Shown: positions 16,617 through 28,200 of the stretch, in pieces
How the letters are laid out: each line of letters opens with the position of its first letter
Position numbering within the stretch: the stretch's first letter is position 1
Assembly (NCBI GenBank): GCA_030706145.1
Contig: JAUZPB010000005.1
Location: 1 to 64,000, forward strand
DNA from: Bacteroidota bacterium
GTDB lineage: Bacteria > Bacteroidota > Ignavibacteria > Ignavibacteriales > SURF-24
Direction of reading: 5' to 3'
Length of the DNA stretch: 64,000 nucleotides
The notes under the pieces: model-generated
Database searches by the model: none
The model's input: the letters and a program-made list of their open reading frames with translations, nothing else
What the model was told of the DNA's origin: nothing
Translations under genes and position numbers: made by a program

Positions 16617-16847
16617 CACCACTTCCTGCTTGATTACTTCATTTTCTGCCAGAAAAATAAGAATTTGTCATAAATTATGAATATTTTACACTTGGTAATT
16701 TCTGCATTTTTGTGCGCTGCCCTTTGGGAAAATTATTCCCATATTTTTCCACTTTTTACAAATGAGGTTTCAGCCACTTAAAAACACTTAATAGATCCCA
16801 ATTTTTTTTTGTTAGGATCGACTAGAAATGAAAAAACTAGAGGCAAA

Positions 16848-17852
16848 ATGATAAAACTTAGTAAAAACAGGCTTAATCAGCTAAAAAAAGGCTTTGAAGG
16901 AAAGCGTATTGCAATTATTGGTGATATGATGCTTGATTGTTATTATTGGGGAGATGTAAAAAGAATATCACCAGAAGCTCCTGTCCCAGTTATTGAAATC
17001 GATAATGAGTTCTACCGTTTCGGTGGAGCTGCAAATTGTGCTTTGAATGTACTAAAACTTGGCGGCATCCCAATTCCTGTTGGCGTAATTGGATATGATA
17101 ACAATGGATCTATATTCACAGGACTAATGGAAGAAGCTGGTATTCCTTCCTCAGGAGGGATAATAATTGATGATTCAAGATGCACTACTGCTAAGACTAG
17201 AGTTATTGCTCAAAAGCAACACCTTGTTAGAATTGACCAGGAGAAAAAAGATTATATAAACGGCGAAATTGAGAGAAAATTGCTTGAGTTTTTAACAAGC
17301 AATATTAAAAATATTGATGGAATAATCCTTCAGGATTATAACAAGGGTGTACTAACACCGTTTTTAATCGAAGAATTAATAAACTTATCTAATAAAAATA
17401 ATGTTATAGTTAATGTTGACCCTAAGTTTAATAATTTCTTTAGCTATAAGAATGTGACTGTCTTTAAACCAAATAGAAAAGAAACTGAAGACGCATTTGG
17501 AATAAGGATAAAATCTGAAGAAGATATCCATTCTGCTGGACATAAATTACTTGATACCCTAAATGCAAAATATGTACTGTTAACTCTTGGTGAACAAGGT
17601 ATCGCAATTTTTGAAAATGGTAAAGATGAGGAAAGAAGAATTCCAACTAAGGCTAGGAAAGTTGCCGATGTTTCTGGGGCTGGTGATACTGTCATTTCAA
17701 CCCTTACTTTAGCTCTTACCTCAGGAGCAGATATATTGGAGGCTTCTTATCTTGCTAATTATGCCGGTGGTCTTGTATGTGAGGAAGTTGGTATTGTTCC
17801 AATTGAGGCTGAAAAGCTTTTTGCAGAAGTTGGAAAAGAATGCGAGGATTAA
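16848..17852 (+). CDS. rfaE1: D-glycero-beta-D-manno-heptose-7-phosphate kinase
   Basis: A 334-residue PfkB/ribokinase-family sugar kinase matching the first domain of HldE. It phosphorylates heptose-7-phosphate at C1 on the way to ADP-heptose for the LPS inner core. Signatures: IAIIGDMMLDCYYWGDVKRISPEAPVPV-type N-terminus, the heptokinase marker GGAANCALN, and the C-terminal anion hole with catalytic Asp in DVSGAGDTV. The ATG preceded by AGAGG is preferred to a TTG 13 codons upstream. The nucleotidyltransferase half is a separate gene 74 bases downstream, not fused as in enterobacteria. Confidence 0.93.
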   Translation: MIKLSKNRLNQLKKGFEGKRIAIIGDMMLDCYYWGDVKRISPEAPVPVIEIDNEFYRFGGAANCALNVLKLGGIPIPVGVIGYDNNGSIFTGLMEEAGIPSSGGIIIDDSRCTTAKTRVIAQKQHLVRIDQEKKDYINGEIERKLLEFLTSNIKNIDGIILQDYNKGVLTPFLIEELINLSNKNNVIVNVDPKFNNFFSYKNVTVFKPNRKETEDAFGIRIKSEEDIHSAGHKLLDTLNAKYVLLTLGEQGIAIFENGKDEERRIPTKARKVADVSGAGDTVISTLTLALTSGADILEASYLANYAGGLVCEEVGIVPIEAEKLFAEVGKECED

Positions 17853-17926
17853 GTCCTGTGTTGTATATATGTTCTATTACACTTTTTGCTTTTTTTATGA
17901 ATTATTAAACTAGGGATACATTAAAC

Positions 17927-18421
17927 GTGGGAAATTTATCTGAAAACATTATTGAAAATAGACAAGAATTATTGCAAATCAGAGAAGAGTTAAAAAAACA
18001 GGGAAAAAAAGTTGTCTTTACTAACGGCTGCTTTGATATACTTCATGCCGGACATGTTGATTATTTAAAAAAAGCTAGAGAAATGGGGGATATTTTGATC
18101 GTTGGCCTAAACAGCGATTCCTCTATAAGAAGAATAAAAGGTCAGCTTCGGCCAATTGTTCCTCAGTATGAAAGAGCATTCTTGATTGGGAACCTTAAAG
18201 CTGTTGATTATGTAACATTCTTCGATGAGGATACCCCGGGAGAACTGATTTCTGACTTAATCCCAGATATACTTGTTAAAGGAGCAGATTGGAAAATTGA
18301 AAATATTGTTGGACGTGATGTTGTTGAGAAAAATGGTGGGGAAGTCAAGACTATCGAATTTGTCAATAACCAATCAACAACAAATATTATTCAGACTGTA
18401 CTTGAAAGATATAAAAATTAA
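17927..18421 (+). CDS. rfaE2: D-glycero-beta-D-manno-heptose 1-phosphate adenylyltransferase
   Basis: A 164-residue nucleotidyltransferase equal to the second domain of HldE. It transfers AMP to heptose-1-phosphate. Signatures: VVFTNGCFDILHAGHVDYL with the HxGH motif, VGLNSDSSIRRIKG, ERAFLIGNLKAVDYV and LVKGADW. The start is a GTG with AGGGAT about ten bases upstream. With the kinase gene before it, the window covers two steps of ADP-heptose supply; gmhA and gmhB must be elsewhere. Confidence 0.94.
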   Translation: MGNLSENIIENRQELLQIREELKKQGKKVVFTNGCFDILHAGHVDYLKKAREMGDILIVGLNSDSSIRRIKGQLRPIVPQYERAFLIGNLKAVDYVTFFDEDTPGELISDLIPDILVKGADWKIENIVGRDVVEKNGGEVKTIEFVNNQSTTNIIQTVLERYKN

Positions 18422-18439
18422 TTTATTTTTTTAGAGTAA

Positions 18440-21400
18440 ATGGAAGAAAATCCGGCAGACATCCCACAGGAAAACAAAGCTGAAAATCAGAATGCTTCGG
18501 CCGGCAATAAGAAAAAGCCTAAGCCTAAGAAAAGCGTTTTCCGCAAGATTGTAAATGTATTCCTCTATACATTTATTGGGATAATTATACTTTTGGCCCT
18601 CTTTTTCGCATTTACTCAGACAAGTACCTTTAGAGAAATTCTCCGCAAAGAAGTTATTAGCCAGGTTAATAGCTCAATAAATGGGAAACTTGATATTGGT
18701 AAAATTGATGGTACAATTTTTACCTCTCTCATTATTCATAATGCTTCTCTTACTTCCGGAAATGACACGCTCCTTTCAGCTGGCAGAATTTTTCTTAAGA
18801 CTAGCCCACTGCAGATTTTTCTAAAGAGAATTTATATAAGAAATTTTGAACTTTCTGATACTAGAGTAAACCTGCTGAAAGATTCTTTAGGGGTATATAA
18901 CTTTAGCAAGCTCTCAAAAACAAAAAAAGAGTCTGATACTACTAAATCATCATTCCCATTTCAGATAATTGTAGCTGACTTCAAACTCAACAATATCAGC
19001 TTTAGACATGGACTGTATAACAATAGAAATAATGATTCTTCTTATGAAGCATTGAATATGAATAATCTAAGAGTTGATAGTCTCTATCTTGCCTTGGATG
19101 CTTACGCCAATATTGATAATAATGACTTTCAGCTGCGCATTAGCGGTGCTAAAGCAAAAGTAAATCTCCAGAATTTCAGACTACGGGATCTTCGTGGAAA
19201 TTTTTTCGTGACTGATAATAACGCTAAAGTAGATTATTTTACAATTCGCTCCAATACAACTGACCTTGACCTGTTTGCACATATCGATAAAATTAGGCTT
19301 TTTGATAAGGGATTTGATCTTGCAAAACTGAAAAATTCTCCAATCCGTGTCGATCTTAATGTCCGTATGTTTGACTTTGCTGATCTGGCTCATTTTGCTG
19401 TCTCGACTAATATGCTGAAAGGTACAGTTAAAACAAAATTCCTTGCCTCTGGAACTTTGGGTAACATTAAAATTGAAAGATTAGGACTGGATTACTTGCA
19501 AACTCACTTAAATGCCGTTGGTTTTGTCAAGAATCTTCATAAACCAAAGGACTTAGCCTTCAAAGTACAAATTGTTAATTCCTATATAAATGAACCAGAT
19601 ATTGCTAAACTGCTTCCTCGCTATACAATTCCCGTTTATCCCAATCTTCAGGTGAAAAATATAAATATTGATTATGAGGGTACCCCTTTGACCTTTAAGA
19701 CCACTTTGAAGGCCGATCTGCCTGAAGGTTCTATTGCTGCTAAGGGGGATATGGATCTTATACCAAAGGATATTAAGTATAATTTTGAAATTCAAACTTC
19801 CAAATTAAATGTTGAACCTGTTGCTCCGGGTGTGCATTCTTTCTTAAATGCAAATGCTTCTATCAAGGGACAAGGATTTTCTCCATACGCCCTGACTGCA
19901 AATACAGTCATTAGGCTGAACTCTTCTAATATTAAAGAATACCAAATTGATTCTCTGCTGCTGACAGGTGTTGCTAATAAGGGGAAGATCGTTGCAAAGG
20001 TCAATAGCTCTGTCATGGGACTTTTAGCTGCAATTGATGCTAATCTCGACCTAAGAAATAAGAAGGACCCCGATTACTCTCTTTCAGGGCAAATTGCAAA
20101 TCTAAATCTAAAAAGATTTGTAAAAGATACTTCAATGAATACGAACCTTAATTTTGCTTTTAATCTTAAGGGGAAGAGCTTTGATTTCAACAAAATGGAA
20201 AGCCAATTAGATTTTGTCTTGAACGAATCCAGGTATAATAACAAAAAGATCGATCCTACTAACCTGAGATTGACTTATACTAAACCTAATGCAAATGAAA
20301 GACTTATTACTCTTAATTCTGATTTTGCTGATATGAACATACGCGGAAATTATTCAATTGACAATGCTGCTGCAATTATTGGTTACGAATCTAAAATAAT
20401 CTCTCAATCAATACTTCAGAAGATCTATGAATTTAATCCTTTAGCAATTTTTAACGACTCGCTAAAAGCAAAAGAATTTGAAGTACAGTTAAAGCTTGAT
20501 AAAACCAGAATTCCAAATATTATTAACGAAAACATGAATGTTGTTTTCGACCTTAAGATCAAAGATTTCAAACTAATATCTGCATTTACTGGTATTAATA
20601 AGATTGATATGGATGGCACTTTTGGCGGTAAGATTACTAACGATAAAAATGGCTTCAGTGTCTCTAGTGATATTAATATGAAGTACTTAAAACTTTATAC
20701 TAATAATAATTTGGTCTATGTCTCTAATCTTGGTTTTAACTTTGACGTAACTCGTTCAAATAATGAAGTAGATTTTAGCAATGTTAGTGCTAATTTGAGA
20801 TTAGCTACTGATAGGGTATTCTCAGGAAGTGATCTTAAGAATATACTGGTGCAGATGAATCTAAAGAAAAATATATTGGATTTTAACCTTGCATCGGATA
20901 TGGATACAACACTGCGTGCTCAACTTGCAGGTCATGCAGATATGACAAGGAACCAGTTCGAGTTCGCCATAAACAAGTTTTTTGTCGATTATAACGATAT
21001 ACAGTGGGTAAATGATAGCTCTTTGGTTGGACTTTATTCCAAAGATGAATTTGAAATAAAGAAATTCTCCCTTATAAGAAATAATTCACGCATTAATCTT
21101 TTAGGGAAAATTCTTGGCAGCGGAATGCTAAAGGATCTGAAACTACAAGTCCAGAACCTTGATATAGCTCAGATAAAGGATTTGATTAAATCTAAAACTG
21201 ACATTAACGGTTTAATTAACCTTACAGCAACTGCCGATGGTTGGATGGATAAACCTTTAATAAAGGTTGAGTTTAATGCTAATAATTTGACTGCAGGAAA
21301 AACCTTGCTTGGGAATCTGCAATGTGATCTGGATTATGCCAATAAACTACTTAAAGCAAATTTAGAATTCCTTGACCCTGCTATGAACAAGTTAAAACCA

Positions 21401-23056
21401 CTGCTTAGTGCTACAGGTAGTATACCTGTTGACCTTGGCTTTATAGGGGTCCAGGATAGAATGATTGTGGGCCAACCGGTTAGCTTTTCTCTTAAATCAG
21501 ATAATTTTGAACTCTCTACAGTATCTGACCTTGTTCCTCAGATTAGTGACCTAAAAGGGAAAATGACAGCTGACTTAAATTTATCAGGAACATTTGACAA
21601 ACTGAATTATAGTGGCAAACTTGGCTTAAATAATGCTTCATTTGTTTCTAGACAAAATGGACTCCCTTATTCATTGGATTTGGCCGTTAGTCTTGCTGAC
21701 CAAACTGTTACAGTCGATAATGTTGCATTGCATAATGCCGGTGGAACTGACTATAAAGGTACACTCAGTGGTAGCGGAAAAATTAACTTTGCTGGTACAG
21801 AACTTAAAACAATTAACATGACTTTAGGTGGAGATCTTGCTCTTTTAAGTTCTACAGTCAAAACAGGTAATATCCCTCTTTCTGGTAGAATGATCATTCA
21901 ATCTGACGGAGATTGGAATTTTAGTTATGAAGATGGACAAAGTAGTTTCGATGGTACGGTTTTACTAAAAAACACTAATATTACTTTTACTCCACCTCAA
22001 TCTTCCTATGCTTCTAAGAAACAGGATATCATATATAATTATATTGTAGATTCATCTAAAGTAGATAAAAAGCTGGATGAATTTAACCAGATGCTTGCTC
22101 TTTCAAAGAACTCTTCTATAGTTTCTAGGGCTAAATCTTCAAAGGAAACTAGTTTCGATTATAATGTCCGCTTAAGAATAGACAAAAATGATCCTACTAC
22201 TGTTGTTGTTGTAATTAGCCCTGAGGTCAGTTCTCAGCTTACTGCAATCCTGGATGGCGAGATAATTGTTAATAATACTGGCTTAGCGCAAGGTGAATTT
22301 AATCTCGAAGAGGGTTCAAACCTCGCATTTATTAAGTCCTTTGATGCTCAGGGAAAGATTTTCTTTGAAAGTGATCTTACAGACCCCAGATTAGATATAG
22401 TTGCAACATATACCGGAAAACATATATCCACTACAGGCCGCTCAAATGGTGGCACTGAGGGCGGTGGCAGTAGTAGTAGTTCTTCTTCTGAAGAAAAAAA
22501 AGTCGAAGTCAGACTTCCTCTTAAAGGTTCGGTTAAAGAATTAGGACAAAATCTTGCCTCAAGTACACAAAACTTTGTTGTTTATGTGGGTGACGAAAAT
22601 ATTAAGAACGATATCCCTTCTCCCGAATATGGTGCTGCAGATGCTCTGTCTTTTATTATTTCAGGCAGATTCGCTAATGAACTCACAGCACAGGATCAGA
22701 AAGATCAAGCCGGAACTGTCGCTCAGTATGCACAGTATGCTACCCCAATTATCAGTGGCCTCATCTCTAGTCTTGCTAATTCTTATATTGGCGATGCAGT
22801 TCAGGATGTTGAGATTGATCAACAGAGGAATGGTCAGACTCGTGTTGGAATAAGTGGAAAAATTGAAAGTGTTAAGTATTCAATTGGTGGAACCACAGAA
22901 ACTCTGCAAGACGTTTCAAAAGCTAATATTAAATTTGAATTTCCTTTTGGCGATAAATTCTTCCTCCGTTTCGAAAGAAAAGACCAGATTTTAGAAACTA
23001 CAGGAATAAATGAAAAAATGAATGAACTTGGTCTACGTTATAAATTTATATTCTAA
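18440..23056 (+). CDS. tamB: TamB/DUF490-family translocation and lipid-transport protein
   Basis: A 1538-residue AsmA-like protein. A Lys-rich cytoplasmic N-terminus is followed by one membrane anchor (about 38-58, FLYTFIGIIILLALFFAF), then over a thousand residues of beta-rich repeats forming the periplasm-spanning groove, and a C-terminal DUF490 domain (about 1180-1538) ending in LRYKFIF. Such proteins bridge inner and outer membranes and are implicated in phospholipid transport and outer-membrane protein assembly with TamA. A Gly/Ser run (GGGSSSSSSS, around residue 1345) interrupts the C-terminal domain. Starts 18 bases after rfaE2; its stop abuts the rnr start codon. Confidence 0.9.
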   Translation: MEENPADIPQENKAENQNASAGNKKKPKPKKSVFRKIVNVFLYTFIGIIILLALFFAFTQTSTFREILRKEVISQVNSSINGKLDIGKIDGTIFTSLIIHNASLTSGNDTLLSAGRIFLKTSPLQIFLKRIYIRNFELSDTRVNLLKDSLGVYNFSKLSKTKKESDTTKSSFPFQIIVADFKLNNISFRHGLYNNRNNDSSYEALNMNNLRVDSLYLALDAYANIDNNDFQLRISGAKAKVNLQNFRLRDLRGNFFVTDNNAKVDYFTIRSNTTDLDLFAHIDKIRLFDKGFDLAKLKNSPIRVDLNVRMFDFADLAHFAVSTNMLKGTVKTKFLASGTLGNIKIERLGLDYLQTHLNAVGFVKNLHKPKDLAFKVQIVNSYINEPDIAKLLPRYTIPVYPNLQVKNINIDYEGTPLTFKTTLKADLPEGSIAAKGDMDLIPKDIKYNFEIQTSKLNVEPVAPGVHSFLNANASIKGQGFSPYALTANTVIRLNSSNIKEYQIDSLLLTGVANKGKIVAKVNSSVMGLLAAIDANLDLRNKKDPDYSLSGQIANLNLKRFVKDTSMNTNLNFAFNLKGKSFDFNKMESQLDFVLNESRYNNKKIDPTNLRLTYTKPNANERLITLNSDFADMNIRGNYSIDNAAAIIGYESKIISQSILQKIYEFNPLAIFNDSLKAKEFEVQLKLDKTRIPNIINENMNVVFDLKIKDFKLISAFTGINKIDMDGTFGGKITNDKNGFSVSSDINMKYLKLYTNNNLVYVSNLGFNFDVTRSNNEVDFSNVSANLRLATDRVFSGSDLKNILVQMNLKKNILDFNLASDMDTTLRAQLAGHADMTRNQFEFAINKFFVDYNDIQWVNDSSLVGLYSKDEFEIKKFSLIRNNSRINLLGKILGSGMLKDLKLQVQNLDIAQIKDLIKSKTDINGLINLTATADGWMDKPLIKVEFNANNLTAGKTLLGNLQCDLDYANKLLKANLEFLDPAMNKLKPLLSATGSIPVDLGFIGVQDRMIVGQPVSFSLKSDNFELSTVSDLVPQISDLKGKMTADLNLSGTFDKLNYSGKLGLNNASFVSRQNGLPYSLDLAVSLADQTVTVDNVALHNAGGTDYKGTLSGSGKINFAGTELKTINMTLGGDLALLSSTVKTGNIPLSGRMIIQSDGDWNFSYEDGQSSFDGTVLLKNTNITFTPPQSSYASKKQDIIYNYIVDSSKVDKKLDEFNQMLALSKNSSIVSRAKSSKETSFDYNVRLRIDKNDPTTVVVVISPEVSSQLTAILDGEIIVNNTGLAQGEFNLEEGSNLAFIKSFDAQGKIFFESDLTDPRLDIVATYTGKHISTTGRSNGGTEGGGSSSSSSSEEKKVEVRLPLKGSVKELGQNLASSTQNFVVYVGDENIKNDIPSPEYGAADALSFIISGRFANELTAQDQKDQAGTVAQYAQYATPIISGLISSLANSYIGDAVQDVEIDQQRNGQTRVGISGKIESVKYSIGGTTETLQDVSKANIKFEFPFGDKFFLRFERKDQILETTGINEKMNELGLRYKFIF

Positions 23057-25150
23057 ATGAAAAAGAAAATAAAAGCATTCTTCAAAAACAACTCCGGAAA
23101 AAGTCTCAAAGCTAATGAAATTGCAAAGTATCTTGGCATTGATGATGATTATGAATATGCCGCTCTTAAAGCTATGCTTCATGATCTGACCGAAGAGAAC
23201 TTCCTTTCCAGGATTGGTAAAAGATTTCGTTACAACTCTAAAGCTAATGGAAAACTCATCGGAACCTTGAGCATTACTGAGGGAGGTTATGGCTTTGTCC
23301 TAATGAAAAATAGCGGGATGAAAGATGTTTTCATTGCTGCTAAAAATTTGGGCACAGCATTTAATGGTGATGAGGTCGAAGTCTCGCTGTTTGCTAAAAG
23401 TAAGGGGAAAAATGCTGAAGGACAGATTATTAACGTTCTTAAGCGCGGTAGAGAGGAAATTGTCGGAACTCTTGAAAAATCTAATTCCTTTTATTTTCTT
23501 AAACCTGACGAGCCTGAGATTCACCGTGATATTTATGTCTCAAAAGTTAACCTAAAAGGGGCAAAAAATGGTGATAAAGTTGTCCTTGGCGAGATAAAAT
23601 GGGACAACCCTCAATTAAATCCTGAAGGAAAAGTAAAAGAGATCCTCGGTAAAGCTGGCTCATATGATGCTGAAATTTCTTCTCTTGCTAGGGAATTTAA
23701 TCTCCCATATGTCTTTTCAAGAGGTGCTCTTAAGGAAGCCGAAGAGATTGACTTTCAGCTTACTTCTGAGGAATTGAATAATAGGCTTGATCTAAGAGAT
23801 AAGATTATTTTTACAATCGATCCCGAAGATGCTAAAGATTTTGATGATGCTGTTTCGGTTGAAATTCTTCCTAATGGTAACTATTTGATTGGAATCCATA
23901 TTGCTGATGTTAGCCATTATGTCAAAGATGAATCTATTATTGACCAGGAAGCATACTTAAGAGGTAATAGTGTCTATTTCGTTGGAAAAGTTATTCCTAT
24001 GTTGCCTGAGAAACTTTCAAATGGCGTTTGTTCATTAGTCCCCTTCGAAGATAGATTGACTTATTCCGTACTGGCAGAACTTACCCCACTTGGCAAAGTG
24101 GAAAACTACCAGATTAAAAAATCTGTAATTAATAGCAAAAGAAGATTTAGCTATGACCAGGCACAGGAAATAATTGATAACAAATACGGCGATTTTTGGG
24201 AAGAATTGACTCTCCTTAACAAGATCGCTATTATGCTTAGAAAAAAAAGGATGAGTAAGGGAAGTATTAATTTCATTACGCCTGAGGTTAGATTCGTTCT
24301 AGGCGAAAATGGTGTCCCCATAAGTATTGAGAAAAAAGAAGTTAAAGAAAGTCATATGCTTATCGAGGAGTTTATGCTCCTTGCAAATCAAATTGTTGCT
24401 AAACATGTTGGAAGTTCAAGGAAAAAAGAACCACTTCCTTTTGTCTATAGGATCCATGACTTACCCGACGAACAGAAAATTTCAGAATTCGCTAGCTTCG
24501 TTAAATCTCTTGGCTATTCTTTTGATCCACATTCGGCAAATAAATCAAAACAGTTTCAGAAACTTTTGGATAGTGTTAAGGGAACAGAGGAAGAAACTCT
24601 TATTAATGAGATAGCTATTAGGTCTATGGCTAAGGCCATTTATTCTCCAGATAATATTGGACACTATGGACTTGGGTTTAAGTATTATTCTCATTTTACT
24701 TCACCTATAAGAAGATATCCAGATTTAATTGCACATCGTCTGTTATTTCATTATATAGAAAATAGTGGCACTAACTTTTATACATATCATGAATTGGAGG
24801 AGATGTGTGAGCATACTTCGGCTACTGAAAGAAGTGCCGTTAGTGCCGAAAGACTTTCTGTTAAGCTTAAACAGGCTGAATTTCTTCAAAACCATGTTGG
24901 TGAGGATTTTCATGGCGTTATCTCAGGAATTACCAATTTTGGGATATTTGTAGAGCTGACACAGAGTCTGGCCGAAGGCTTGGTAAGATTAAAAGATATG
25001 GAGGACGATTATTACATTTACGATGAGAAAAAATATTCTTTAGTTGGTAGACGCAATCATAAAGTGTATCGCTTGGGAGATAAAATTAACGTAAGATTGA
25101 TCCGCGTCGATTTGGAAAAAAGAGAAATCGATTTTTTCATAATAGATTAG
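23057..25150 (+). CDS. rnr: ribonuclease R
   Basis: A 697-residue 3'-to-5' exoribonuclease of the RNase II/R family. Order: N-terminal winged helix (about 1-60), cold-shock domains, the RNB catalytic core with DPEDAKDFDDAVSVE (metal Asps, about 256-270), HIADVSHYV, and the late SPIRRYPDLIAHR, then an S1 domain (GVISGITNFGIFVELTQSLAEGLV). It degrades structured RNA. The basic tail of the E. coli enzyme is missing. The start codon follows the tamB stop with no gap, so translation is probably coupled. Confidence 0.95.
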   Translation: MKKKIKAFFKNNSGKSLKANEIAKYLGIDDDYEYAALKAMLHDLTEENFLSRIGKRFRYNSKANGKLIGTLSITEGGYGFVLMKNSGMKDVFIAAKNLGTAFNGDEVEVSLFAKSKGKNAEGQIINVLKRGREEIVGTLEKSNSFYFLKPDEPEIHRDIYVSKVNLKGAKNGDKVVLGEIKWDNPQLNPEGKVKEILGKAGSYDAEISSLAREFNLPYVFSRGALKEAEEIDFQLTSEELNNRLDLRDKIIFTIDPEDAKDFDDAVSVEILPNGNYLIGIHIADVSHYVKDESIIDQEAYLRGNSVYFVGKVIPMLPEKLSNGVCSLVPFEDRLTYSVLAELTPLGKVENYQIKKSVINSKRRFSYDQAQEIIDNKYGDFWEELTLLNKIAIMLRKKRMSKGSINFITPEVRFVLGENGVPISIEKKEVKESHMLIEEFMLLANQIVAKHVGSSRKKEPLPFVYRIHDLPDEQKISEFASFVKSLGYSFDPHSANKSKQFQKLLDSVKGTEEETLINEIAIRSMAKAIYSPDNIGHYGLGFKYYSHFTSPIRRYPDLIAHRLLFHYIENSGTNFYTYHELEEMCEHTSATERSAVSAERLSVKLKQAEFLQNHVGEDFHGVISGITNFGIFVELTQSLAEGLVRLKDMEDDYYIYDEKKYSLVGRRNHKVYRLGDKINVRLIRVDLEKREIDFFIID

Positions 25151-25254
25151 AACTAAAGCTTGCTCCTCGACTGTTAATTATTTAGAAACCTTTTCTAAGT
25201 TTCCTGTGTCTAAATTTTGTAAACCTAAAAAATATAATTTTACTTGAGCATGAT

Positions 25255-28200
25255 ATGATTAAGAAAATCTATTTAATTTTTGCTCTTCTTTTTGCCGCGG
25301 CAGCAGGCTCCATGTTCGCTCAGGATGTCCAGTTCGGCCAAAATAAGGTGCAATACAAAGACTTTACCTGGTATTATATTCAGACAAAGCATTTTGATAT
25401 TTATTTCCCAAATGGTGGGGAAAAAATTGCAGAATTCTGTGCTCAGGCTTCCGAAGATGCCTTAGTCTCCCTTCAAAACAGTTTTAGGTATTCCATTAAT
25501 AACAGAATTAGTATTATCCTATATAAATCGCTAAATGATTTTCAGGAAACTAATGTTACTGATGAATATCTTGACGAGGGAATAGGTGGCTTTACGGAAT
25601 TGTTTAAGAATAGAGTAGTTCTCCCATTTGATGGATCTTATAGTAACTTCCGCCACGTAATTCATCACGAATTATCTCATGCCGTTATTAATGATATGTT
25701 CTATGGAGGCTCTTTCCAGAATATAATTTCAAAGAATATTCAAATCCAACTCCCTTCCTGGTTTAATGAAGGTATGGCAGAATATCAGTCTTTGGGCTGG
25801 GATATCAATACTGACATGTTTATTAGAGATGCTATTATAAATGAATATTTACCCGACCTTCAAAGAATAAGTGGGTACTATGCATACCGTGCCGGTCAAT
25901 CACTTTTTTATTATATCTCTCAGAAATATGGGAAAGAGAAGATTAGCGAGATTGTTAATAAAACCAGGGGAATGGGCGATCTGGAAGAAGCCATAAAAGC
26001 CTCGGTTGGTCTTAACTATGAAGAACTTAACGAAAGATGGAAAAAAGACCTGAAAAAAATGTATTGGCCTGATATTGCTACAAGAGATGATCCGGATCAG
26101 TTTGCTAAAAAATTAACAGATAAAAAAAAGGATTTTGACGCCTCATATAATGTTACACCAGTAATTTCTCCACAAGGAGATAAAGTTGCCTTTATTACTA
26201 ACAAGGACTTCTTTTTTGATGTTTATATTATTAGCGCAATTGATGGAAAGGTAATTAAAAGACTTGTCCAGGGTAATAGAAGTAATGCTTTTGAACAACT
26301 CAATATTTTGTATCCCGGACTTTGTTGGTCCCCAGATGGAAAGAAAATCGTACTGACCGCAAAAAGCAGTGGCTATGATGTTGCTTATATTATTGATGTA
26401 GAATCCGAAGACAGGGAAACTCTTCCAATCAAGCTAGATGGAATTTCTTCCATTAAGTTTTCTCCAGATGGTAAACTTCTTGTTTTTATTGGGCATGATG
26501 GTACTGAATCTGATATTTACCTTTACAATATGGATTCTAAACAGCTTTCGAATTTGACCAATGACGTCTTTACTGATTTATCTCCTAGCTGGGCCCCGGA
26601 TAATAAGACAGTTGTATTTGTTTCGGATAGGGGACAGTTTACAGATGCTAGCGCTTTAAGAGATACCTTTAGAATCGCTAAGACGAATTACCATGCTACG
26701 AATCTTTATACTATAAATATTGATACTAAAAAAATTAGCAGACTGTCGAACTTTCAGTCCGGCCTGGTCTCCTCTCCAATCTTTTCTCCGGATGGAAAAG
26801 AACTACTCTTTATTTCTGATATGAATGGTATTAATAACATTTATAAAGCAAAAGTGGACCTATCTAAACTGGATTCATTGCAGAAAAGTCAAATGATTTC
26901 ACTTGATGCAGAGCCTATTACTAATTCTTTGAATGGAATTTACCAACTCTCTAGTTCTGCAGATGGAAAGAAACTTGTCTTTAGCTCTTATTATGATCAG
27001 GCTTACAATATTTTCCTGATGAATAATCCTTTCGAGCCAAAAACAAACAAGAAACAATTAGAACCTACGGTTTATATCTCAAAACTACAGCACCCTGAGA
27101 AGGAACTTTTCCCTTCTGGGACTGCAACTGTAGCTCAGGTTGAAACCCCAAAGGATACATCTAATGACCAAATTCACTCGAAGATCTTTACTGGACAATT
27201 TGTTGATGTAAATAAATCGACTGATACTACAAAAAGCGATTATAGTCGCTATGTGTTTGGCGGGCAGACAGATCTGGTAAATAACGATTCTAGTAAGAGT
27301 AGACTTTCGGAATTTGACCCCAAAAATAATTTGGATAAAAACGGGAACTTTTACGTGAACAAATACAAGGTTAGTTTTTCTCCTGACCTTGTATATGCAA
27401 ATGCTGGATATAGTACATTGTACGGTCTCTTGGGTACAACGGTTCTCTCCTTCAGTGATGTTCTTGGAAACCACCGTATCGTTGGAGTTACTAGCTTACA
27501 GATAGATCTTAAAAATAGCGATTATGGACTGGCTTATTATTATCTTGCTAACAGAACTCATTACGGTATTGAAGGTTTCCATACAGCTAGATTCGTTTAT
27601 CTGACTCGAAATGATTTTGAATCCAATCTCTTTAGATTTAGAAACTATGGGGCTATCTTTTCAGCAAGCTTCCCTCTTAACAAGTTTTACCGTGTAGATG
27701 GTACCTTTAGCTGGATAAATGTTTCATCTGAGAATCTGGATAACCCGGATGAACCTTCGGAAAAAATAAGCTATCTGATTCCGTCGGTGAGCTTTGTACA
27801 TGATAATGTCCTTTGGGGATATACTTCTCCGATTGATGGAACTAGGTATAACTTTACTCTCTTTGGTAATCCTCTAAAGGGAAATCTGGATGGTAGAAAC
27901 TTAAGTTTCTATTCTGTTACATGGGATTATAGAAACTACAACCGCTTCTGGTATGATAATTCCTTCGTCTTTAGAGTTTCTGGTGGTTATTCTGGTGGTG
28001 CCAACCCCCAAAGGTTCTTTATTGGTGGTACCGATAACTGGATAAATAGAACCTTCTCAACAGGAGATATACCAATAAATAATGCCTCGGATTTCGCTTT
28101 CTTGACACCGGCTTTACCCCTTCGAGGTTATAATTATGCTGAGCAAATTGGTACTAAATATGCTCTTATGAACCTTGAACTTAGAATGCCTTTGATTAGA

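Noticed and set aside
27085-27474. 129-codon open frame antisense to the protease-barrel gene
   Set aside because: Inside the linker and barrel coding region, no domain signal.
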